Assembly: GCA_907165065.1 (NCBI GenBank) | Contig: OU015528.1 | Coordinates: 36,044,515 to 36,108,514, forward strand | Length of the DNA: 64,000 nucleotides | Direction of reading: 5' to 3' | DNA from: Caprimulgus europaeus | Taxonomy: Eukaryota > Chordata > Aves > Caprimulgiformes > Caprimulgidae | Shown here: piece by piece, positions 49,575 to 58,969 of the stretch | How the letters are laid out: every line of letters begins with the position of its first letter | Numbering within the stretch: position 1 is the first letter of the stretch | Made by a program: the position numbers and the translations under genes | Notes under the pieces: model-generated | Told to the model about the DNA's origin: nothing | Databases searched by the model: none | What the model saw: the letters and a program-made list of their open reading frames with translations, nothing else

Positions 49575-52500
49575 ATGTTTGGAAGCAAGTCAACTAGAGA
49601 ACATTTTCTTTGCCATCTGAGGTTGAAAGTAACAGCATGGAGTCAGAGGGGGCCATTCAGCAGCCAATTTGTATCCCCAGTTGGCTATCCCTTCAGTTGA
49701 ATGCAGCTGGTATGAAACATACAGGGTCTGGGGCTAACAGAAACAGCAGAAATTAAGAAAGTGAATTTTCTAGAAATGCTAAACCTATAAAAAGAGTTGA
49801 GCGTGCTGTTGAAGAAGCTGTGAATTTGGCTCAGGGAATTGGAGAGCTTTTCACTTCTTCAGAGTCAGATTGCAATTACTGATATAAAAGGAACTGGATG
49901 TTTCACCCAAATTTTTCCTGTGAAAAGACTGTTTTTAGACATTTCTAATGTTGCCCACCTCTGACCATTTAGGTTATTTTGCAGCCACGGTATGATAAAA
50001 ACAAAATTGTTGGAAAATCCAGCTATATGTGAAAATGAGACTCAGAAAAAAAGAGGCTGCTTTACCAGTATTAAAGTTTGTTGTGCTCTTTCCTTTGAAT
50101 AACTCCAGTTTTAGAGCAGGTGTTTGAAAATTAGTAGTGAAGTAATCAGAGATACTCCCTCACCATTCTACAAAAGCTGTCCACTTTGGGTCATTTTATA
50201 AGTCCCAGCTGCTCCGCAGAATGCCTTCACTGTTAACAGCTAAGAGTGAGGGTGCTGAAGACTCTGTCTTCACTGAGAAAACCCATTTCCAAATTTGCTC
50301 AAGCTATTCAGTTTTGAAAAGTCACATTTGCACAGATGCTGCAGGTATGCCTCACGTTTTATCAGCTCTGCTTTCTAAGGACTCAGTCTTCATTGTGTGC
50401 TCCTGAGCACCTCGCACCTCCACAGGCAGCCTGGTTGTGCCTTCCCCACCAGGAACAAGGACATGATGATCTCAGCTATGAAGGGCTCCAATTCCAAGGT
50501 CAGCCTTTCTGTGTGTCTCTGCTCCAAGGTGGTGTCAGCGTTGGAAAAGAAGGACAGAACCTTTCTCTCAGTAACTCCCTACCTAAAACTTGTGAAGTTT
50601 TACTGTCTACACTAGCAAGGGGCATAGAAGTGAAAACTTTGCCTACAGAGTATGATATATACTGTATAAGACAAAATCATGAGCAATTAGGATAAAACAT
50701 ATAATTGAGGAGATGCTCATTAAGTGAGCATCATACAAGTACACTGAATCTTATGAGCTCATTTAAGAGCATGCCTAGGAATAAGTGGCCAAATTAAGAT
50801 GGACAGGCAATTTAAATTGTGCCATTTCCTAATTCTGGAGTACTTGACCTTGTATTCTTCTTTTAACACCGATGCATATGTGTATGCATGTGTCTACACA
50901 CAAGGAGGGGATCAATACACATGATTTGCTTCCAGTGAGGATTATAGCCTTTTGGAGATCATTCCTTGAGCCTTAGGGGAAGAGCTATGGGTCTTTCAGA
51001 CATTTTGGAGAAAAAAGGGTGACAAGACATCCCAATATGGCCAGGAGATCCCCAGCATACAGAATATGCTAACAGAAATCCAGAAACTATTGCAACTATT
51101 TTTTTTTATAATGAAAATCACAATTTCTATCTCCTACTTCCCTTCCACAACACCCATTCTTGTAAATTTGTCCATGCTTGTTGCCACAACAAAAGAATGG
51201 AAGTCATTTGTCAGGCCATATCACATCCTGTGAGATGTCCCTGCCACCTGAAAACAGAACGGCTTTGGCCTCAGGGTCATATGTGTCACTGTAGACACCG
51301 TAGCCATACTAGCGGATGGTGACTCTAGTATCACACTGAGGAATGGGCTGTACTTTCATTTGGGAAATACAGCAACTATCCAGTGATATCTGTAATATCA
51401 CTAGTGTTTCATAAATCTTTATAACAAACCCCATTTACTCATTTATGGAAAAAATGCAGACAAATCTCCTAAAAGAGCCAGTGATACAGAAAGAAGGTGG
51501 CTGTCAAAGCCTGGAAAGAGGACAGTGCTTACCAGGTGGCTTAACTTAAACAAAAGAGGGGTAAGATGATCCAAACAAACAGATGAACTGAAATGGCTTA
51601 TCAACAAACCAGAGCAACCTTTAGTTTTTGCTCTCCTGATGGAGACTGGAATGTCCTACTCCTGACAAAAATACATCCTTTTTTTTTCTTTCTTTCCTTT
51701 TTTTTTTTTTCTTTAAGAGTTTTTTCCCTGAAGTCCGTTTAGGGTGTTACATCTTCTGAGCATGTTGTGCTCATGGTTTTGCAATGCATGTGGAGTTTCA
51801 TCCAGGCTTTCTCCTCCCACTCGCTGTACACACCATCCCATGGGGGTGCAGGTTAGAGATCAGATGGGTGGCTTTGGAGCGCAGTGGCCCTCTGCACCAC
51901 CAGCACCTGCTCTCCCACCTATCCTGCACCTTCCAGTGGTGCTGTCCCTCTCCTCCTGAGGCAGGGAGAGACCAGGACATTGGAAGCATGGACTCGCACG
52001 GGGCTTAGCAGGGTGATAAACTGGAGAACATGAGGGAACCTTTCAGCCAACAGTGGCAGGAGAAGGAGTGCTGTCGTGGTGCCCAAGGGAAGGTGGACAG
52101 GCAGGAAAGGGTCTTACAAATAGCCACAGCAGGTATCTGGGGGAACACAAAATTAAAAAGCAAAGGCACTGATGGACTTCTGGTATTTGTAGATCTGGAA
52201 GGAGTTGTGTAAATGTGTTACTTGTCCCATCTAGGTGCCTGAGTGTCTTTGCAGAGTGAAGCCACAGAGTGAAGCCACACAGCTCCCCTCAAGGTTTACC
52301 TGTGAATGTCAAATTCCTGAGCTTTGATAGATTATTCTAATTTATATACCTTTTCAGACACTAAAGGTTCAGCTGTAATTTTCCTTTTCAACAAGGAAAT
52401 ACACGACGTGTGTGACATCAGATTACAGTGCTTTCCACACTGAGTGAAAAAGGTTTTTGCATTTTATTTTATACCAGAAAATACAGAGAATGTGCAGCAT

Positions 52501-53173
52501 GGCTGAGTTAACATTTTGAGAGAAACAGTAGTGTTTGGAGTTTTCAAACTTTTTAATATTGTTGTAGCAATAAACTTTTTATTTTAATACGTCATACTTT
52601 GGGAATGAAGAAGCATGCTCTTTTGCTATCACTCTAGAGTGATATAAGTGGGTTTTTGTCTGAGATGCGGATTTAGCATGCAAAAGGTGCTAATGTATTT
52701 GACTAGCAACATCATATAAATTTTCATGGTTGGTAGGAGACTCCTTTAGTCTTTGTGGTGAGGTTACATGTCATAGGGTGATGTAATTTCAAAAGGACTG
52801 AAAGTCCAGAGTCCACAGGGATAATATATTAGCTTGCCTTTGTGAGCTTGGCATTATTTGGTCATTTCACTTACAGGAATGTATGTTAGCTAAGGTAATT
52901 GATCACATTTAAAGACACAAGCCAAGATACTACAATTTCAAACTACTGTATCACTGCAGTTATCCTAGATATCACTGAAATAAATTTACATTTAATCCCA
53001 TACAAATGACATCACCACACTTGTTTGTATCTCATGTAGAAAAGAACTATAAAGTAACTAATGTGGTGGGGTTGTTTTTTTTTCAAAATTTTGCAAATTA
53101 ATTCACAGGCACCTTGAGAATACTTAAAATAAAACTTCTCATATACTTTGTTAAATAAAGAACCATTATATAT

Positions 53174-53422
53174 CACAGAATCACACAGAACTTCAGGGAT
53201 TGGAAGGGACCTCGAAAGATCATTTAGTCCAATCCCCCCTGCTGGAGCAGGAACACCTACATGAGATCACACAGGAAGGCGTCCAGGCGGGTCTTGAATG
53301 TCTCCAGAGAAGGAGATTCCACAACCTCCCTGGGCAGCCTGTTCCAGGGCTCTGTCACCCTTACTGTAAAGAAGTTTCTTCTGAAGTTTAAGCAGAACCT
53401 CCTGTGTTCCAGCTTACACCCA
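53174..53422 (-). mobile_element. CR1 LINE 3' end fragment
   Basis: Reverse complement of the CR1 3' UTR and the last part of ORF2. It starts at the octamer-like TCACAGAATCACACAGAA and continues through GGGATTGGAAGGGACCTCGA and GCTGGAGCAGGAACACCTAC. It ends near 53,422 at CAGCTTACACCCAG. Segments such as GAAGTTTCTTCTGAAGTTTA correspond to the CR1 LRKNFF-type tail. Short A/T strings of the TTATATAT type lie on both sides and could be a target duplication or simple A+T microhomology. Confidence 0.94.
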
Positions 53423-55739
53423 GTTTTATATATTAAAGGTATGGCTATGTACTTTATTCTAAAGCTGTCTGGGAAGCACTTTTTTATTCTTTACCATGCT
53501 TTGTTAGTCATGTGTTTTGCAATAAAAGGAAAAACAGACAATTAACTAGATATTTTCTCTGCAAAACTGTGAAAAATCATTGCAGAAAATTCTTGCTAAT
53601 AAGTAAACTTTCAAGATACTTTTTCTGCTCTGGAATATCACTTTCCAGAGGACTAGGCAGGCAACTGTTGCACTGTCAGACACAGGATCCTAAAACTGCT
53701 TGAGGCATAAGACAGTGGTTGAGCCTGAGAAACAGCAAAACATGCTTTCTGTTTGCAAAACTTTTTTTGAAAAAACAGCAATCACAGTTGTTGGTGGCAA
53801 AAAGTTGTTGGGAGCCTTGTGCACGTTGCCGTCTGTTTTGGCACAGGGGCTCAGTGCGTTGCACTGACACAGTGGCTGAGCAGATGCGGTTGGACCCCCA
53901 GGTCCAATCTTTGTACCAGCGTAACGAAATTACTCCAAACCGCAGTGACAAATGTTACGTCAACAAATGTAGTTCTGGCAATATGGACTGCACCTACAGT
54001 AGAGGCCTCTGCTGGCACACCTCTGCTAGATAAAAATTATACCTCTAACCCAATTAATCTTTCAGGGAGAGGTCTTGCAGCATAGGGACTGCCCTGATAG
54101 CTGCTCTCTGCTTGCCACACACTGAAAGAAATAACCTCCAAGTTACCCACTCTCGGGACTGTCTTTTCTGAAAGATGGCTGTCACCTGGGAACTTATCTC
54201 ATGGATCTATCGCTTCGTTATTCTAATTTTAAGATGTTCAGCCTCCCTCTTGTCCTGCACCTTTAAGAAAAGGCAACCTCAAAGGTCTTATTATGTTTTA
54301 CTGTGCTTTGTAAAATATGGTCAAAATCCATCCTGTTTTATGCTGGTCAGAATATTGCAAGTTATGGTATTTGGAAAACCGGACTCCTGGACCATATGGC
54401 TGTCAACTCCTGCCTTTTTGTCTGCTATTTTAAATAGCCTTTGTTATTTTTTAGACACTAAGCTCTCACTAGGCTGCTAGCTGCTGTATTTTTTATGCCT
54501 CTTGCCTTTTTAAATAGAAATGGCTTGCTGAAATGCCAGGAATTATTTGGAATGGGGAAATACCACACTTCTCAGTAGGAGAGGGGTTTTGTTTCTTTTG
54601 TTTGTTTTCTTCCTCGTACACCCAAACATGGCTCCACTAGCTAATTCCCTCACCTCAACCTCCATGAACAATTTAGGATCTGCTGGAAAGTACAGTTTCA
54701 GCTGCAGCTACCCTGAGCAGCAGCGCTGAATGTCTGCGCAAAATAGAGCTGTGAGGCCTAACCAGATGACAGTCTGGAAGAGGAAGGTTTTTCAAAGATC
54801 CACAGGTGTCATTGGGGCTACTAACTGCACAATCTTCCCTAAACCTACCACTTGTGATGTGTTCTTCGTCTTCAAGATCTTACATAAAGAAAGTAGAGAA
54901 GAAATTAACATATTTACTTCAGGGGACGGATCCAGAAGCTTTTCGAATTGGATGTTACTCACTGGTCTTTTTCTTCTCTCCCTCCCACTCTTGCCTTCCT
55001 TTCTCCTGCTGTAGCATAGGGCCACTTTTCTTCATAGGTGTTTAAGGCAATCATCTGCAGTCTTTTTTCTCCACATTTCCCCTTCCTAGGAGCCGCAACA
55101 ACAGAACAAAGATGGATTTTCTCTGTGCTCTGCAAGCAGACATTTTTCAGAGCTGGAATAACTTAGAAGCCCTGTCCCCCACCAGCAGAAACTCGCGGAA
55201 TATATTCTGTCTGGGCAAAAACTGCCCCTTTGGTGGTAGATCCTGATTCAGCCAGCAGACCGGACACTGCTGGAGCAGAGAGGGGGCTTATGGTGGGAGG
55301 TGGCTCACACTTGAGTGGTACAGAGCAGTCCAGCATGTGAGGAATGAGTAGTGCAGAGTGAAGTGTGGCAACGGCTGTCACGCTGTCCACCCACTCCCAC
55401 AGAAGTCCAATCGCGCCTGTGAGTTGCAGCTGTTGGCACAGCTCTGTCCATGGTTCCTCTTTGGATGGGTCCAGCTTCCAGCCCCCAGGCTGATGGGGAG
55501 TCCTGCAGGTCAAGCTCCTTGTCAGGACCAGTGGCCTTGACGAACACTTCAGATTCTGAGTAAGGAACACAGGGAGGATGATCTGTTTCAGAACTGTTCA
55601 TTGTCTTTCTTGGGTCTTTTATCTGCAGTTGAAAAATGTAGGTGCCGGGCTGGTGAGGGGTGTGTGTGGGGGAGGGTGTTAGGAAGTTTTCACCCCCCCT
55701 CCCCACCCCATGCATTTGAAACGGTTTCTTCCCTTTTGT
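53423..55739. other. Non-coding upstream region of the CpG island
   Basis: No gene recognised. A more G+C- and CpG-containing block at 53,640-54,100 has two overlapping plus-strand open frames (104 and 88 codons), neither similar to a known family. Two minus-strand frames near 55,163-55,715 are also unrecognised. Because of the adjacent CpG island, parts of this stretch may be proximal regulatory sequence. Confidence 0.5.
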
Positions 55740-56227
55740 CCGTCCTCACCGCTTACATTACAAGCTCTCAGAGGCCGAGGCTGCCTCTTCTTATCCATGT
55801 CTGCGTACGGCGCTCATTGCAACTGAGCCCTGTTGAGGCCTTTGGATCCTGCTGTTACACACACACCAGTTCACAGCGCCCAGGGCCAGGCGCAGCACAC
55901 GCTTCGCTCCCCGTCCCCCGTGCCCCTGCGGACGCCGGTGTTCCAGCGCATCCGCGCCTGGCCCCCGCGGGACAGTTTCGGTTAGAGGCACACCCAGCCG
56001 GCCCTGGGCGGCGGGGGCAGCGGCGCCGGCGAGCACGGCCCCTTTAAATTCCAGCTGTGCGGAGGGGGCAGCACCGCTGGCGGCGCGGCGCGGGGCTGGG
56101 GCCGGGGCCGGCTGCCGGTGCGCGGCGGCGGCGGAGAGCAGCCGGCGGCCGGCAGCGGGGAGCGCAGCCCGGCGCCCGGGGGAGGCAGCGGCTGCCGGCG
56201 CCGCGGTCCCTGGCGGAGGCGGAGAGG

Positions 56228-56287
56228 ATGAGGGTGGCTTCTGGCTCTTTTTTTTGCCTCCTCGCGATGATTTCCATAGTAACCTGA
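56228..56287 (+). other. Upstream ORF of 19 codons in the putative first exon
   Basis: An ATG at 56,228 in a purine-rich context (GAGAGGATGAGG) opens a frame reading MRVASGSFFCLLAMISIVT and closing at TGA 56,285-56,287. It is hydrophobic, like a short signal segment. An uORF in a 5' UTR commonly lowers translation of the main ORF; that role is inferred. Without the TGA the frame would continue open for some distance, so a sequencing difference here would change the interpretation. Confidence 0.4.
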
Positions 56288-56318
56288 TCGAGCGGTGCAA
56301 TTTCGGAAACTGGGGTGG

Positions 56319-56345
56319 CTTTATTATTGTTATTATTATTTTTCC
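56319..56345. repeat. (ATT)n-like trinucleotide run
   Basis: TTATTATTGTTATTATTATT within the putative first exon. It could vary in length between individuals. Confidence 0.85.
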
Positions 56346-56689
56346 CCCATTTTTTTTCCGCTTCTCCCCCCCGCTCCCCGAGGAGAGCCAGCCGGCAGGT
56401 AAGGTGCCCCGACCCCGCGGGGGTCTTTCCGCGCCACCGAACTTCCCTGGGCGACAGCGGCGAGGAGCGGGGTCCTGCCCGCGGGGCTCCGCCAAGCGCG
56501 GCCGGGGGCAGCAGCCCGGGGCCGGGGCCGGGGCCGCAGCCCCGCCGGCTGCCGGGGGGCGGTACGTCGGGGCGGGGTGCCTCGGTGCCGGGGAGCCCAG
56601 CAGGGGGGTTAACCCCCGGGGAGACCGCCGAGCTCTTCTTACCCTCTTTGTTTGCTTGTTCCCAGAGAGGGCTTTATTCTTCCCTTTGT

Positions 56690-56780
56690 TTCTCCCTCCT
56701 TTTCTCCCCCCCCCCCCCCCCCCCCTCATCCCTCCCCTGCCTGGTTTGCTTCCTTGATCATCTTTCCTTCCTCCTCCCTT
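56690..56780. repeat. Polypyrimidine tract with a 20-base C run
   Basis: The plus strand is almost entirely C and T here, with an unbroken run of C at 56,706-56,725. Such tracts in promoters can form triplex or i-motif/G-quadruplex structures and are difficult to sequence, so the run length is uncertain. Confidence 0.9.
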
Positions 56781-58203
56781 TTATGAGGGTGAGAAATCGC
56801 ACACACTTTACCTTAAAATCTGCGGCGAGCGAGGACGCAGCCACCCGGCCGCCCGTTCCCGGCGCGGCCGGTACTCGCCGCATCTCCACATTTGCCTGCC
56901 CCCGGCCGTGCCCCCCTCCCGGGGCGCCCCGCAGCCCCTCGCTGGGGCGGGCAGGGGCCAGCCCTCGCCGTCGCGTCGGAGAGGAAAGGAGAGGGGCAGA
57001 GTAGCCCAAAGCTTCCCTCAGCTGAGTGCCGCGGTCTGGGACCCACCCCCCGGGGGGGAAAGCACATCGTGGAAACCTGTGAGCAGGTTAGTCTGGAAGC
57101 TTCTCCCCCCTGACCCGCTCCTGGCCCACCCGCCTGGGCCCATCTGGAGAAGTTGAGGACAAGGAACGCATCTTCTTGCTGCTGCCTTGGCATTGGGTAG
57201 GCTATGGCGCTGATGGCCTCGTGGGTCCTGAGCTGTCCCCTAGCCGTGCTCCACAGCCTCCTTACGCTGCAGCACACCACCCTCTCCCTGGCCTGGGGCA
57301 GCTGTAAGGAGAAGGCCCCAGAAGGTTTAGGTTAGGTGATGAGGACTTCTTCCAATTGCTGTCATACTCGGCTGGTAGTGCCATGGCTATTGCCAGGTGG
57401 TAGTTGCTCACCAAGCAGGTCTCTGTTAAAACTTACTGTTGCTGCTGTCTTCCACACCCCTCTGGGTTTCATCCCTAGATGGTGTTTTCAACTGTGACTC
57501 AGTTGGGGGTGAGGGGGTGGGGTGTCATTTCTTATATTGGTTTGCACCGAGCACAATGAATAGATGAGTCTGGTCAAGGCTTTTTGTTTCTGTCATAAGT
57601 GATCAATAATCATCTGGTGGTAAGATGATCTTATTACAGAAAAAGGCAAAGTGCACACTGCAAACAGCTGAAATACAAGGTCAATAACTCTTGGGTTATC
57701 AACATTAAACCTGCTTTGCATATTTGAAGATGATATATTCCTTTCAAAGTAGAGGCAACTTCAAGCTTTTGATGAGCTTTATTTTCAGTGGGAATACAAA
57801 CATACAGTTAACATAGGAAATGTGCCTTCCTTTGGAGGTTACCCATCCTAAAACATCCTGGACCTTTTTCAATCTTTTTCTTTAGTCAAGGTGGATGAGG
57901 AGGTGAGTCCTTTTAGGTGAGTTTTTGTAGCTCCCAGTACAAAGGTTGGTTTGTTCCTTGTGCCCAGCAACTGTGTTTCCAGACACAAAAGGAAGGCGTA
58001 GTCTGTGGCCTGAAGATCGTGCATGCTAAAAAGGCAGTCAGCTGGAGGGTAACACAGCTCAACAGCCAGCTCCACCGCCACCTAATAACTAGCTTCCTTC
58101 TGGGAAATGTAACAGTTCAGTGAGACAAGTAATTTGTGCAGAGGTGCTGGTGGCTGAGAGAGGACAGCTGTAACCCTCGGGTCGAGCCTGCGGTGGCGGC
58201 AGC

Positions 58204-58260
58204 ATGAGGAGCCGGGGCTGCGAGAGAGGGAGCCTGGGCAGGAAGAGGCACCAGGGGCAG
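58204..58260 (+). other. Candidate alternative first coding exon
   Basis: A locally CpG-containing patch (CCCTCGGGTCGAGCCTGCGG) precedes an ATG at 58,204 in the context GGCAGCATGA, with an in-frame TAA at about 58,171. The frame runs 19 codons, MRSRGCERGSLGRKRHQGQ, and ends exactly at a strong donor, CAG|GTGAGG, at 58,260/58,261 in phase 0. Basic residues are frequent. It could be an alternative start for the same gene as the CpG island. No family is recognised. Confidence 0.2.
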
Positions 58261-58950
58261 GTGAGGCGACCTTTCCTGGAGAAGGAGATGGATACAGCGC
58301 CGGAGCAGGGAAATGCAACGTGAAAAGGGAGCAGGGCAGATAATCAGCAGGGGAAGAGGTTATGCAGGGACTCGGAGCAGAACGTAAAAAAGCTTGAAGT
58401 AATGAGTTTAATCTATGAAATCTAGTTCTTAAATTGTATGTGCTTGCCAATTAGCTAACCATTCTGTAAATCAGAATGGAATTCAGATCCTATCTTGGTA
58501 AATGTACTGACTCTGAAGTGCTGCAAGGGAAAAAAAAAAATCTTTCCTCTTTCCCCTACTGTGGGCTTTAAATACGAACAAAAATCAGATCTGAGAATTG
58601 AGGAACCTTTTAATATACTCACTTTCCTGAGTTCACATTTTACCTAGCCTAGACTCCCACAGTTAAAATCAAAACCCCCTGCAGTAATCTGACTTCAGGG
58701 GGCCAGATTCAGAGCAATCGTAGGGCATTTCCACCAGTGAACATTGCAGTGCATTGTGAGGAGGGGTCGCCAGCAGTCACAGGATGGATTAAAGTGCAGG
58801 AGATGCGTAGCTGTTACCTTGCAGGGAGCATACATCCCATACAAAACAGAGTACAATGAGGGAACCTGTAGACCTCTAATAAACACTTTAATGTTATATG
58901 TATATAAAAAAGGAGTTGCAGCATTGCCTTTATTCTCCTATGTTAAAGAG

Positions 58951-58969
58951 TATGTATGTATGTATGTAT
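58951..58969. repeat. (TATG)n microsatellite
   Basis: Nearly five perfect TATG units. Confidence 0.95.

Larger units (their letters stand above)
43673..53173. other. Non-coding stretch, no gene recognised
   Basis: These 9.5 kb hold no recognised gene. Simple tracts are (TTTG)n at 45,017-45,045, an A run at 45,463-45,477, a T run at 49,560-49,574 and a pyrimidine-rich T tract at 51,678-51,717. A 14-base direct repeat of the AGAGTGAAGCCACA type occurs near 52,253-52,280. A 109-codon open frame at 46,324-46,653 follows a TTTTAG acceptor-like site but has no recognisable domain. Confidence 0.55.
56051..56398 (+). other. Putative non-coding first exon ending in a consensus splice donor
   Basis: Position 56,398 ends GCCGGCAG and is followed by GTAAGG, a near-perfect 5' splice site, inside the CpG island. 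The 5' end is not visible; a start shortly after the TTTAAA at 56,045 is assumed. The exon is G+C-rich at first. After about 56,230 it becomes a less repetitive stretch (TTCCATAGTAACCTGATCGA, then GTGCAATTTCGGAAACTGG) that reads like a conserved 5' UTR. An (ATT)n-like run follows at 56,319-56,345. The only ATG-initiated frame of note is a 19-codon ORF that closes before the donor, so this exon is likely untranslated and the coding exons lie beyond the window. I could not identify the gene. Confidence 0.5.
55740..57070. promoter_or_regulatory. CpG island promoter
   Basis: Over about 1.3 kb the sequence becomes very G+C-rich with dense CpGs, densest at 55,900-56,250 and 56,400-57,060, in sharp contrast to the A+T-rich, CpG-poor flanks. 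GC-box-like GGGGCGGG occurs at about 56,570 and GGGGCGGGC near 56,943. TTTAAA at 56,045-56,050 is a possible weak TATA. Vertebrate CpG islands of this kind nearly always mark an unmethylated transcription start. The gene is probably on the plus strand because of the donor at 56,399. Long low-complexity open frames on both strands (for example 312 codons minus, 229 codons plus) result from the lack of A+T-rich stop codons. Confidence 0.85.

Noticed and set aside
50336..50695. Overlapping 119- and 72-codon plus-strand frames
   Set aside because: They occupy two frames of the same sequence and neither resembles a known protein.
53870..53925. tRNA-like resemblance: TGGCTGAGCAG followed by a TTGGA...TCCAA stem
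   Set aside because: No B-box (GGTTCNANNCC) follows at the right distance, the anticodon-type loop has the wrong size, and no acceptor stem closes. It is not a tRNA gene and not a convincing tRNA-derived SINE.
55791..56729. A 312-codon minus-strand open frame across the CpG island, the longest host frame after the CR1 frames
   Set aside because: It is low-complexity Ala/Pro/Arg/Gly sequence through GC-rich promoter DNA, where stop codons are rare. It crosses the putative first exon and its homopolymer runs in antisense and has no domain.
56315..57004. A 229-codon plus-strand frame in the CpG island
   Set aside because: It has no ATG start, runs through the splice donor and the C20 run, and has the same GC-driven composition.
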